DNA of 64,000 nt from Canna indica (lineage: Eukaryota > Streptophyta > Magnoliopsida > Zingiberales > Cannaceae). Below the pieces are notes generated by a model, which had not been told where the DNA came from, searched no databases, and saw only the letters and a program-made list of their open reading frames with translations. The position numbers and the translations under genes were made by a program. Below, piece after piece: positions 1 to 10,218 of the stretch. Each line of letters opens with the position of its first letter. Position 1 is the stretch's first letter. The stretch covers positions 44,738,501 through 44,802,500 of the forward strand of contig CP136890.1 of the NCBI GenBank assembly GCA_034359265.1, given 5' to 3'.

Positions 1-33
1 TCATCTCGTCTACATCTTACCTCGATCCGGAAA

Positions 34-1460
34 ATGACACTAGAGTTGGTAGAGTCTATACCACCTAGGTTCGATGAGTCTAACTTTGGTCTATGGAAGG
101 GTAGAATGTACACATTCCTAAAGACACAAGGTTTAGGTGTGTTCAATATGGTAAAGAATAAATACATTGAACCTAAGGAAAACATGAATGCATGGACCCA
201 GAAAACGACACTAGAGTCGATATGTTTGAATTAAATGCTAAAGTTACAAAATGCATATTTTGTTTTTTGGAAAATAATATCTTTGAAAAGGTCATGCATT
301 GTATTTCCGCATTCGATATTGGGCTTGCTTAAATGTCTTATACGACTATGCGAAAATCGAAGAGTTAGAAACTTTTATTGAAGGTAGTGATGACAATGGT
401 CATCCTTCCTATACTAACATGGTTTTTGAAGCCCAAAGTGTTTATAGTCAAAGAAGCACTAAAAGTCGAAAGAGGAAGGTGATTTGCTACTTAGGCAAGG
501 AAAAAAGTCATGTGAAGAATAATTGCCCTACCATGAAGAAAAAGGCAAAAAACAGGTCAAACGCTTCCACATCATCATCCTACTCAAGTGAAGCACCCTC
601 TTGCCATGAGTATGAAGCCACTTCAAAAGTTTGCCTCATGGATGCCAATGAAGAGGTACACTCTTCTCCTTCTAGTCATGCTAATGATAATGGTAATGCT
701 AGCTCTACTAGTTCTCTTAACATGTCATAGAATGAGTTAGTAGATGAATACAAGAAAATGTATGCCTTGCTTGTTTAAAATGATAATGAAAATAAAAAAT
801 TGAAGAAAGACAATGTAAGGCTTAATTCTAATGTGGTTGAATTAAAACTAGAAAATGAGATATTTAAATCTAGTTCATTTGATTCTTCCCACGATATGTT
901 GAAATTTGAGCTTAAGGAATTAAGACTTGAAAATGAAAATTTAAAATTTGAGAATTCAAAAAACATAAGTGAAAACAATATTTTGAAATCTCAATCTCAT
1001 GTCTTATATCAATCTCTTGACTCTTTGAAAAACGAGGTTGTGTTTTGAAACAAGAAAGTAAATGAATTCAAAAATGTTTCATCTCTTAAGAACACTACAA
1101 CAAAAAATGCTTATATTCATCATCATTCTCATGTTAAGCATTCTACCATTCAACCTGATGTTCAAAAGAAGAATGGTTCCTTTAAGAATGCTCATGTTCA
1201 TCATAGTTCACATGTCAAGCATTCTAATGATAAATCTTATGTCCATAGCAAAAATAAAAAGAAATTTAATGGACATTGTTTTTGTTGTGGTATCTTTGGT
1301 TATGCCATATATGATTGTGCATTTAAGAAGAATCCAAGTGTTGCTAAGACACTTTGGAGACCTAGGCCAACTAATCCCCAAGGTCCCAAAGTCATTTGGG
1401 TACCAAAGGTTTCTTGCTCTCTTGCAAGGGGAGCTACCACACAAGGGTAAAGAGAAGTGT
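34..1460 (+). pseudogene. Copia gag pseudogene (copy 1)
   Basis: Copia-type gag (UBN2/DUF4219 family), which would form the nucleocapsid particle. The N-terminal signature PRFDESNFGLWKGRMYTF lies at 60-115. The frame is lost near 210, resumes at about 299 (LYDYAKIEELETF) and stops at 728-730. A Ser-rich and then Asn/Lys-rich coiled-coil part follows at 780-1050. Two zinc knuckles are degenerate. The first (about 482-520) reads CYLGKEKSHVKNNC, with the second Cys replaced by Gly. The second (about 1275-1320) reads CFCCGIFGYAIYDC, with the His replaced by Tyr. The tail ends in a conserved LTMDLNEVSFL block near 1470-1505. At least two frameshifts and several stops make it non-functional. Confidence 0.85.
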
Positions 1461-1679
1461 AGAGTTGAAATTGACTATGGACTTAAATGAAGTATCATTC
1501 CTTGTTTGCAACTTCAAACCATCAAGATGCCATAGGTATGGAAATTTGTATCTAGGTATACGTCGTATCGAATTCTTACTTTGGTTGGTTTCATTTAAGT
1601 TGGAGTTATGATACATGTTTAATTTGAGTTGTTTTTCCCGCTCTTGTTAAGAGTCTTTTGAAAAATGAATTTTGATTTT

Positions 1680-1800
1680 GATTTCCGGTCTCCTCGAAGA
1701 CCTTCGTAGCCAATAACGGGCTCATGCGATCTTGCGGTTCAAAATCGTAGGCTAATTGTGGCCTTTCGGTTTTCAACCAATAGGAAGGGTTGGATATCTT
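1680..1800 (+). other. Conserved GC-rich island after gag (copy 1)
   Basis: About 120 bp with visibly higher GC than the AT-rich DNA around it. It starts with the dyad GGTCTCCTCGAAGACC and ends with a conserved block CCAATAGGAAGGGTTGGA. The same island, in the same place relative to gag, is at 20150-20262 and 54617-54730 on the minus strand. It may be a structured RNA or packaging element; the function is inferred only from conservation. Confidence 0.5.
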
Positions 1801-4024
1801 AATTTTCAATTATTTCATATTTTGAGATCTCTCGATTCATTTCGGATTCAAACTATTTAGCAAAGTGAACTTTGAAATGATACTTGATTCTTCTCTTTGC
1901 TATTTGGTTTGAATTGCTAGCTAGTAGCTTTATTTTCATTAAATCTACTAATGAAGTCTACTTGCAAGGTGAGAATGTTAATTGGAAGGCTTTAGAAATT
2001 GGAAAGAAAAAGACAAGTTTGGTGAAATTTCTAAGAATGAGGTTTGATTTTGGTTTTACAAAAATCTTACCTTAATACTCAATATTAATGCTTTAATAAT
2101 GTCTCTATACACATGACTGAATTTGAATGATAACTCCTTGAAATCTCTCGAGTAGGATGAATTTTAGTACTTAGCCAAATTTCATTGAATGAAACTTGCT
2201 CTAGGTTAAGATTTGTCATTAGAGACTTCGTTTTTAAGTCTACACCCAATAAACATGTTTAGATACACATGAAATGATTCTAGGTGTTCAAACTTGAAAA
2301 TTCATGTGTAGATGAACAATGTGATAAGTAGTTGACTTTAGGGTCCCTAATCTTAGAAAGTTTGACCTAAGTCAACATATTGACTTAGACACTTCATTTT
2401 AGGACCTAAGTCAACATGTTTAAGAATAGGTATGACATATTTCCATGTATTTAGAATGAAAAATTATATGGGTATGGATAAAATGATATAGAGGTCATTT
2501 CATGATAACCTCTTTTGAACCAAGTTGACCCAAGTCAACAAATTGACTTAGATGTCTCATTTTCAATTCATATTTGGGGAACATGTTTAGAATTACTCAT
2601 GTTAGGTGTCCATAGGTTTAAATTTCAAAAACCATGAGTAAATGATAAGATTGATACTTAGCAAGTTTCATGATAAATAGCTTAGTTTTGAATGAAACCA
2701 TGCTAGGTTGATATCTAGATTTAAGGACATAATTTTTATCTCAAACTTTATATACACACTTTACATGATCATTTTGTGGTGTCATAAAAGTTTGAATGAA
2801 AACTGAGCTCGTTTTGAAAAATTACGAAAATGCCATTGAAATTTCAATATTTTTAGTTAATTTTAGAAAAATATAGAAAAATCTTTTTTAATTGATTGTT
2901 GAACTGCATCTTCATTGAAAAACCTAGTTCCTTCAGTAAAAATTTCAAAAAGTTTCATTAAGAATTTGACTTATAGTGGAATTTTGAAGTTGGATATTAG
3001 AAATGCAAAGTATCATACTATTGAAATATCAATCTTTATGATACTTTGATTTTTCATCGAAAACTTCAAATAAAACTTTATGTATATTATTTTGATTTCA
3101 TTTCTGATATCGTCCTCGCTATTGTTTGAGTAAAATCATTTCTAAAAATGATTTTGGAACTTGAGCGATAATTTGAAAATTGAGTTTTTGGTTGGAATCG
3201 AGATGGTTCGAAAATAGACTTAGAAATTTCATTTTGAGTTGAAACTTGACACATGCATCTCAAAAGATCATTCAGCCATATCTGAAAAGTTTGAATAAAA
3301 AATGACAACTTTTGAATAAAAACTTTTGAATGAAAAAGTTTGAATAAAAAATGACAACTTTTGAAGAAATGACAAAAATGCCTCTGGACTTTCAAGAATT
3401 TTATAAATTTATAAAAAATTGATTTTTGACTGATTCTTGAACCTGTAGATTCCTTGAAAAATCTAGTTTGTCCAGTTAAGGTTTCAAAAATTTTCATCAA
3501 GAATATAATTTTATAAGGATTTAAAAGTTTGATTTTGTCAACTTGACGTGTACTTTGACCTAAGTCAACAAAGTGACTTAGAAATTTTATTTTAAGCCCA
3601 AACTTCACAAATATACTTAGATTCACTCATGTTAGATATCTAGGTACCTAAATTAGAGAAAACATTAGTAGATGGATGATACTTAGCCATTTTCATTTTT
3701 TGATGCCTATTTCGAATGAAATCATGCCAAGTTCATATTTTGATCAAATGACATTATCTTCACTTCAAACTTGATAAACATGCTTACGTGAAAAAAAATT
3801 TCGTCTCAACTTTGACTATAAGTTGACTTTTCTCATCCTTTTTGATTCATGTCAAAAGTGCGAGAAAAATAAAGGTATAGGGGAAGAAAATATAGGAAAA
3901 CCATGCTTATAGATAGGACGAGTTTACTTCCATAAGATATGAATGTTTATAGGGGGAGAAATCCCATGGTTGATATCCTTTACGTTTTAACGAATGTATT
4001 TTGTTAAGGATGTTTGTCATCAAC
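1801..4024 (+). other. Non-coding internal region of gag-only copia copy 1
   Basis: AT-rich sequence with no credible protein. Short TTGACCTAAGTCAA-like dyads recur near 2365, 2405, 2525 and 3550. Segments of it align by eye with the non-coding regions of the copies at 18500-20400 and 53216-54600, so it is shared family sequence. Small ORFs here, such as the one on the minus strand at 3087-3626, look like chance. Extra G-rich polypurine tracts occur near 3878 and 3951. Confidence 0.6.
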
Positions 4025-4037
4025 AAAAAGGGGGAGA
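4025..4037 (+). promoter_or_regulatory. Polypurine tract of copia copy 1
   Basis: AAAAAGGGGGAGA directly precedes the TGTTGG LTR start. This is the usual position of the plus-strand DNA primer in LTR retrotransposons. Confidence 0.8.
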
Positions 4038-4038
4038 T

Positions 4039-4150
4039 TGTTGGCCTAAGATTTTCAACCTTGGTCTTAATCTCGGTTTTGATGATAACAAACATGGAAC
4101 TAATGATTTCATGGAGAATTATTTTTCAGGTTCCATATTAGTTGGCGCAC
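4039..4150 (+). repeat. 3' LTR start of copia copy 1, interrupted
   Basis: TGTTGGCCTAAGATTTTCAA matches the starts of the LTRs at 31754, 38710 and 42902. It breaks off exactly where the gypsy B LTR begins. The 5 bp before the break (CGCAC, 4146-4150) is the expected target-site copy, but its partner was not found in the window. Confidence 0.8.
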
Positions 4151-6354
4151 TGTCACACCCCAAATCCAGTATGATCGGGCAGCGTACTATGACATTTCAA
4201 AAGAGAATAAATAGACTTAAATTCCAAACCAATCCATAGACTCAATGAAATATAAATGTTCAAGTTATTTAAAGAATGTTTAATAAATAAACCAAGATGC
4301 CTAAAAGAAAGAAAAATATGAAAACAATAACCCGAGTTTACATGACTCAACAACTCAAAGAGAACTAAAAGGACTCAGGTATCCCCCTCGACCACGACAT
4401 GTCATGAGAGCCGCTGCCCTGCCGCCACCAGCTGCGCTACTGCACCCTGTTACCTCTCTGATCTCGCTCAAGTGCAGAAAAAAACAACAAAAATGAGGGG
4501 TAAGTCCAACTAGGACTTGGTGAGTAGATCGGTCCTCATTTCCACCATATCATCACCATGCAATCAATAATAATGAGCATAATATAAGCCGTAAATGACA
4601 ATATAACATCATAAGCTTATCTACTACCCTGCGCATGATAACAACATCTACCATAGATAAATATTCACAACGCAATGACACATCCACATGAATGATCTCC
4701 GGACCCGTCGATCTCTCACAGCCACATAGGGTAGGTAGACGGCATGGCCTCTGCGCTACCACCCAGCTCAAAGTCGTCTCTTTGGGGATGCACTCCCCTC
4801 ACCAACACTAGCTCTTCCGAGCCGTCTCCTTGGGGGCATATGTTCCCCTCACCCGTCGGGTCTTCGGATTGTCTCTTTGGGGTATGATCTCCCCTCACCA
4901 GCTGAACTTTTAGAATAAGGCCAGTGTTGTCTCTTAGGGGCATACCTTCCCCTCACCAGTGAGGCTACTGGGAAATGCAACAAGCACATCACACATGCAG
5001 TTATATAAATAAAACATAAGATACGCTACATAATAAATAACAAGATGAGTTAAGGACATACCTCAACCTCCACTTCCTCATGTCATATATCACAACAGCG
5101 CATATGTATATATATAACATGAAATGCACAACTCATAATAAAGTGATACAACACATCCATTAATGTAGGAAAAGAAAATGAAAAGCATACATATATAGCT
5201 TTAAAACAAGGTGTCACCACTTAACAATCCTACGCAATTTAAACCCGCCTTGGTGACCCTAGCGAGTACCCTAGGGAAAGCCTATCTCCCTCACCTGAGT
5301 GCCCTAAGGGCAAGGAGGGTTCGTCCCCCTTTGGTGTCCTTAGGGTCGGCCCATCCGAATGTCAAACTAGGGTTCTAATATCTCTAGGTGTCCCTAGGGT
5401 CCTTAATTTCCTAATTGTAGGTCCCTACAATTATTATAATTATTAGAAATAATTCAACATATCCTAAAGTGTGTTCCCTAGGTGTAAAAATATATCTTGG
5501 ACCCTAAAATCCAACCTTAAAGTGGTCAGCCACCCTAGGGTTCCTAAAGAACCCTAAAGGGTGGGGCGGCATAACCTAAATCCTCCCAAAATATTCTTCT
5601 TTCCTCAAGATACCAAACAAGCATCAAGAACCCTCAACAACCATCAAGAAACCAAAAGAATTCCTCTAGAATTCAAGGAATTAGAGGGGTGGCACAGCAA
5701 GGCTAGGGGCAGTCAAATCGCCCAACAATCGATCTGATGAAATCACAATGACGACAAGAAAACCCTCAATCCAATATGACAAAATCGAACCAAAAATCGA
5801 CGAAAAGACCATGACATAGGGGCGGCGGCATGGCTGAAGAAAAGGATAAGAAATGAAGGGCTAATCCACTCACCTCTTTGGAGAAGACGGAAAGGAAGAA
5901 GACGCTAAGGATCTTCCTTCAATCGGAGCTGACGAACTCACGAAATTCCTGCTCCAACGGCTCCTCCTCCCTCCTTGGGTGTCGCCTCTCCCTCTCTCTA
6001 ATGGCCTTGTGTGGCGTGTGGGTAAACCGGTAGCCGTAAGCCCCAGGTGGATTTTTATGGGGCCTGGTCGGGCCCCAAATGACCAAAATGCCCTCAACGA
6101 TTCGACTTCTAAAACCCATATCTAACTCGTTCTAACTCCGATTTGAGTTCCGATTAAACTGCTAGACTTATCTTGAGACCCTCTATCACCCTAGCATAAA
6201 ATCATAGAAATAAGGCAAATAATTTTTTCTTTTTTTTCTATATTTAATGCTTACTCGGATTCAATCCCGAAGCTCTACGCCAATCTGCACTAACTCGAGC
6301 CCACGGTTCCCTGCTTATGGATAAAATATTATTATTTGGATTTTGGGCATTACA
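4151..6354 (-). repeat. 3' LTR of gypsy B (complete, about 2.2 kb)
   Basis: On the plus strand it runs from TGTCACACCCC to GGGCATTACA, so as a minus-strand LTR it begins TGTAATGCCC and ends GGGGTGTGACA. The internal side is flanked by a polypurine tract at 6355-6371. Its first part is repeated at 15894-15954 and 23255-23755, which is the matching 5' LTR split by a copia insertion. ORFs inside, for example 5870-6097 on the minus strand, look like chance. Confidence 0.85.
4752..4975. repeat. Four short tandem units inside the gypsy B LTR
   Basis: Four imperfect units of roughly 45-60 bp share TCTCTTTGGGG followed after a few bases by CCCCTCACC. Each can pair GGGG with CCCC in a small hairpin. 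The unit spacing is irregular. Confidence 0.6.
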
Positions 6355-6371
6355 ATTTCCTCCCACCTTAT
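6355..6371 (-). promoter_or_regulatory. Polypurine tract of gypsy B
   Basis: On the minus strand an AGGTGGGAGGAAAT tract ends at the LTR start. This is the standard plus-strand primer position. Confidence 0.7.
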
Positions 6372-6395
6372 AGAAAATTCGTCCTCAAATTTTGA

Positions 6396-6915
6396 GATGA
6401 AGAAAAGAAGCTCACCTCGACATCAAAAAGGTACGGGTACTTCTCTCTCATATCCCGATCGACCTCCCAAGTAGTCTCCTGCCCTAAATGGTGCTCCCAC
6501 CGAACTTTCACCAAGGGGACTTCTTTGGACCTCAGCTTCCTCACTTGCTTGTCTAAGATCTCTACAGGCCGCTACTCATAGGAAATGGCCGGATCAACCT
6601 CCACCGCAGCAACATCAAGAATATGGGATTCATCCCGAACATACTGCTTAATCATGGATACATGGAAAACAGGATGCACCCGGTCCATGCTAGGCGGTAG
6701 TGTTGGCCGAAGGTTTTTTCTTTCACAAAGGGGACTTCTTTGGACCTCAGCTTCCTCACCTTCTTGTCTAGGATCTATAAAGGCTGCTACTAATAGGAAA
6801 TGGCCGGATCAACCTCCACTGCAGCAACATCTAGAATATGGGACTCATCCCGAACATACTGCTTAATCATGGATACAGGGAAAACAGGATGCACTCGGTC
6901 CATGCTAGGCGGTAG
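6396..6915 (-). pseudogene. Gypsy B integrase C-terminal end, partly duplicated
   Basis: The minus-strand translation contains LPPSMDRVHPVFPVSM and VRDESHILDV, the typical C-terminal tail of gypsy polyproteins that follows the integrase core and may bind chromatin. The segment is present twice because of a tandem duplication (next entry). The rest of the integrase lies at 10219-11340, separated by the copia insertion. The reading frame is broken. Confidence 0.8.
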
Positions 6916-6940
6916 TGTTGGCCGAAGGTTTTTTCCTTCG
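6512..6940. repeat. Tandem duplication of about 215 bp
   Basis: The block with GGACTTCTTTGGACCTCAGC at about 6518 recurs at about 6732, and the block with GGTCCATGCTAGGCGG at about 6681 recurs at about 6898. The first unit ends with about 24 bp of copia LTR start (TGTTGGCCGAAGG). The duplication therefore includes the gypsy-copia junction and happened after the copia inserted. Confidence 0.85.
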
Positions 6941-7213
6941 TGCTCTATTGCATTCATGACTATTTTGATGATAACAAACCAAATCTGTTTAACCAAGTTC
7001 TTGAAGCATGAAGGTCACATGATTAATAAAAGATAAGTCAAGTTTCATATCTTGCGACATCAGTCTCGATACGATGACTCACAAGAATTCGATGCATGCA
7101 CCAGAGATGGCTTGGATGAATCAAAAGAATACATGGAAAGCCTTTCAAGTTGGAGCACGCTGAAGGGCGGAACCAGAAAATAAAGCGCGAGAAGATCAAA
7201 AAGAAGTTTTCCA
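6916..7213 (+). repeat. 5' LTR stub of copia D
   Basis: About 298 bp, nearly identical to 8862-9160 in the 3' LTR of the same element, then an abrupt switch to gypsy LTR sequence near 7214. Confidence 0.85.
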
Positions 7214-8182
7214 GCCTATACTCATTGCCTTGCTCCTTAGGGTGAACCTTGCTCGGCCTTGCTCCTTAGGGTAGGAAGGGGAGAGGAGGATTAACCCCCG
7301 ACCCTAAATCATTGCCTCTGTTATATTCTAGTTACATATTGACTAGTTTGCCCCTCCCCCTATACTCAGCTGAGCCTTGCTCATGGAATTTTGGGGTTGC
7401 TCGGCCGAACCTTTGAGCCTTAGGGAAGATGAGTTTCATTAACACTTGAAATCAATGACTATGAACACACTATTCATGAAATTGAGATCATCCGAGGGCT
7501 CTACTTCCGTCAAGGGAATTGGGGAAAATTTTGGCATGACCTTTCCCCTTTTCCCATGGTTCGGCAGCCCTAATACTCAAGAAATTGACGAGATATCATG
7601 ATGATCCGACAAGAATCGATAGAAAACAGCGAATATACAATCTCGAAACCAAGAATCATCAGAGATTCGTGAGAAAACACATCCTAACAATCCTAGGGGT
7701 TCGGCTACCCGCCTCCGCCAATCCATCAAACCGAACCACTCACCTTTGCTTGAGGAAGATGAAGGATCTGATGTTGACGACCTCGAATCTTCCGGCAACG
7801 GCGCGAAACCCGGATCGATCAAGATCTCCCTTCCTTGCTCTGTCTCCCTCTCTCCCTATATGTTGCCTTGTGAGACTCCTAGATGAGTCGCTCGGCAACT
7901 TGGATGAGGGATTTTAATCCCTCATCTAACATTCCATACTTGCATTTGACACTTACTACTGACTCGACTCAGCCCGAGTTCGACTTGGGTTCCGACTCTA
8001 CCCGCAACACGAGTCGATTTAAACTCGATTAAGGTATAAATGCATAAAAGGAAAGAATCATTTACCTAATTTAATTGCATACATCATTAGTCGAGTCATA
8101 CCTTCTACTCAAGGCGATCCTGAGGCTCGATTCGGCGAACCCCGGGTCCGGCGCGCTGCACCAAAATAGATTTTTATATTAG
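7214..8182 (-). repeat. Fragment of a gypsy A-type LTR
   Basis: Homologous to about 30670-31587 in the solo LTR at 29099 and to the other copies at 34776 and 43599. It carries the conserved splice-donor-like site (7743) and the ATGAGGGATT/AATCCCTCAT dyad (7903-7926). It stops within ATATTAG, short of the normal GGGTCTTACA end. The adjoining non-LTR sequence continues directly. Confidence 0.8.
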
Positions 8183-8510
8183 AGCCCTACCATATGCCAC
8201 AGTAATCTCTCACTTCATCTATGCTGCTGGGATAAACAAGTCTAGATTTGAGATAGAACTTGTGCCCAAAGCAATAGATTCGTCCACTCTAAACCATATG
8301 AAAATACTTGAAAAATAGTGTGGTAAAAGAGTGCGGGGGGAACCTGTGGAGCACAGTGATCATGATGAAGACATGGATGAGGAAGATGCTGGTGGAAGCT
8401 CATCAACCGGTACTCCCATTTAACCTTTGGGAGATTTGGAGCATCATTTTGCTCAGTTTCATATCGACCAGTTGGAATGGAACAGAGGCACTTTGTATTT
8501 GTATTTGAAA
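8183..8510 (+). pseudogene. Fragment of the extra copia 3' ORF (transposon protein-like)
   Basis: The plus-strand frame starting at 8184 reads ALPYATVISHFIYAAGINKS, closely matching the middle of the minus-strand ORF at 17352-18494, and continues to GDLEHHFAQFHIDQLEWN. It has stops near 8314 (TAG) and 8420 (TAA). Its position just upstream of a copia polypurine tract and 3' LTR matches the full copy. Confidence 0.8.
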
Positions 8511-8861
8511 CTCCTTATCTTTAAGTATTATGTGATGATTGAATGATGGTGCACGTACTTCATCATATGACATGTTATAAACAACTCATCTCTTTGTTCA
8601 ATTCTTTTGTGTCTTGCTATTCTTTTTGATGGGGGAGAGTTAACATGTTTATGAGTTAGCATGATGATAGAGGGAGAGTTAAAAAATATGCAGAAAGATA
8701 GGGGGAGCACTAAATACAATATGCCTGTATACATCATCTTTTAATGCTCTCATATATCCACCTATAAACTCATGCTTCACACTAATTGACGAATACATTA
8801 CATATACACTTTTTGTTGCTCTCTATCGTCAATGGTTTGTCATCATCAAAAAGAGGGAGAT
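8511..8861 (+). promoter_or_regulatory. Copia D 3' tail with repeated polypurine tracts
   Basis: Non-coding, with G-rich purine runs at about 8629-8640, 8669-8679, 8700-8707 and 8847-8860. The last abuts the LTR and is the likely plus-strand primer. The spacing resembles the tails at 16882-17110 and 24782-24990. Confidence 0.65.
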
Positions 8862-9164
8862 TGTTGGCTGAAGGTTTTTTCCTTCGTGCTCTATTATCTT
8901 CATGACTATATTGATGATAACAAACCAAATTTGTTTAACCAAGTTCTTGAAGCATGAAGGTCGCAGGATCGATAAAAGACAAGTCAAGTTTCATGTCTTG
9001 CGACATCGGTCTCGATACGATGACTCACAAGAATTCGATGTGTGCACCATAGACAGCTTGGATGAATCAAAAGAATGCATAGAAAGCCTTTCAATTTGGA
9101 GTACGCTGAAGGGAGAAACCAAAAAACAAAGCGCGCAACGAGAAGATCAAAAAGAAGTTTTCTA

Positions 9165-9415
9165 GCCCAGGTTCGGTCGATCGGCCAGTCGACCGAATGA
9201 TGCGAAAAATTGGCAATAGCCAATCTGGTCGACCGAATATGGTCAAAAATTGGCAGTAGCCAATTCGATCGATCGATCGATCGACCGAATGTGGCAAAAA
9301 ATTGGCAATAGCCAATTTGGTCGACCAGTCGGTCGACCGAAGTGTGCCTAGAAGTGGTAGAATGTCGTGGTCCTTCGGTGGCCGATCCATCAGTCGATCG
9401 ATGATCGACCGAAAA
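9165..9415. repeat. GGTCGACC dyad array in copia LTR
   Basis: About four units, each with a GGTCGACC-type dyad followed by ATTGGCAATAGCCAAT, itself an inverted repeat holding CCAAT. The array lies just upstream of the TATA box. Equivalent arrays occur at 22508-22922, 24447-24612, 28018-28142, 32090-32405, 37253-37460, 39390-39485, 50104-50290 and 57345-57700. Confidence 0.8.
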
Positions 9416-9477
9416 GCGACTAAACGTCGCCAACGGGTAGAAAAAAGCTCGTTGACGACACCTTAGTTTCGGGAGGT

Positions 9478-9485
9478 TATAAATA
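9478..9485 (+). promoter_or_regulatory. TATA box of copia D 3' LTR
   Basis: TATAAATA in the context GAGGTTATAAATACTC, at the same place relative to the dyad array as in the other copia LTRs. Confidence 0.75.
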
Positions 9486-10218
9486 CTCATTCAAAACGCT
9501 CTCCTCAAAAGTTCTTGATGCCAAAAAATCTAAAAGAGTGATCCTAAGCATCTTCTAAGAACTTTCTAGATCAAATCTTCCAACCCTAGCTCTTGATCCC
9601 TCAAACTCAAGTGTTCATATTTGGAGGGTCATTAAAGCTTGCTAGATTCAACAGGAAGAGGTGATTCCTTTGTGATAACTCCTCTCTTCTTCCTTCTTGT
9701 AATTGAAGTATTTTATGGTTTGATTTTAATTGTATAAATTGATCGTGTAATAGACCTTGTGTGTGGTCTAGCTAGTTTGTGGTAACCTTAGTGTTTAAGG
9801 TATAAAGCCACTTGTGTAAAACTAGATTCGGAGTTGCTCTTAGGAATTGAGGTGGGAATGCTCACTCGGTGTGAAGGTGGATACTTCCGGGTGTGGAAGT
9901 ACCTTCTAAGGGAGTGTAGGGTCTTTCCGGTGTAAAAGTCCTCAGTTGTAAGCTACTCTTAATATAGTGCATTTTTGTGTGAAATCCTAAGCATAAGTCT
10001 TAGGTAGTGGAGTAGGCAGTTAGCCGAACCACTATAAATTTCTTTGTGTTAATATTATTCTTCTTGCGGTTGCTTAATTGCTTTAATTCATCACTTCTTT
10101 GTTTAATCATCAAATTGTGATTTGCCTAAATTGTAAGAAAATGTTTAAAACTGGAATTAGGCGATAAGATTAGTTAACATACTATTCACCCCCCTCTAAT
10201 GTGGCCATTTCTTCAACA

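Larger units (their letters stand above)
1..4150 (+). mobile_element. Gag-only Ty1/copia element, copy 1 (5' end outside window)
   Basis: The segment reads gag remnants, about 2.4 kb of non-coding DNA, a polypurine tract and then the first 112 bp of the 3' LTR (TGTTGGCC start). The 3' LTR is cut at 4150, where a gypsy LTR has inserted. No protease, integrase, RT or RNase H similarity is visible between gag and the LTR. The same arrangement recurs in the minus-strand copies at 15955-23254 and 53216-58041, so this is a family structure and not a single deletion. The element begins before the window. Confidence 0.85.
6916..10218 (+). mobile_element. Copia D (+), internally deleted, TSD GGTAG
   Basis: It is bounded by TGTTGG...CAACA with a perfect 5-bp duplication GGTAG at 6911-6915 and 10219-10223. 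It contains a 5' LTR stub (6916-7213), a piece of a gypsy LTR (7214-8182), a fragment of the extra 3' ORF (8183-8510), a polypurine tract and a full 3' LTR (8862-10218). Gag and everything else upstream of the 3' ORF fragment is gone. Confidence 0.9.
8862..10218 (+). repeat. 3' LTR of copia D (1.36 kb)
   Basis: Starts TGTTGGCTGAAGG and ends CATTTCTTCAACA. It contains a GGTCGACC dyad array (9165-9415), a TATA box (9478) and, near the 3' end, the family-wide block around GGAGTAGGCAGTTAGCCGAA. ORFs spanning the dyad array are by-products of a repeat that lacks stop codons. Confidence 0.9.

Noticed and set aside
3087..3626. 179-codon minus-strand ORF in the non-coding part of copia copy 1
   Set aside because: Phe/Lys/Ser composition of AT-rich DNA, not kept in the two sister copies.
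9091..9490. Long minus-strand ORFs over the copia LTR dyad array (also at 22464-22979, 27844-28250, 32263-32571, 37148-37679, 57294-57611)
   Set aside because: GGTCGACC-type repeats lack stop codons in several frames. The ORFs have no domain, no shared start and differ between LTR copies.
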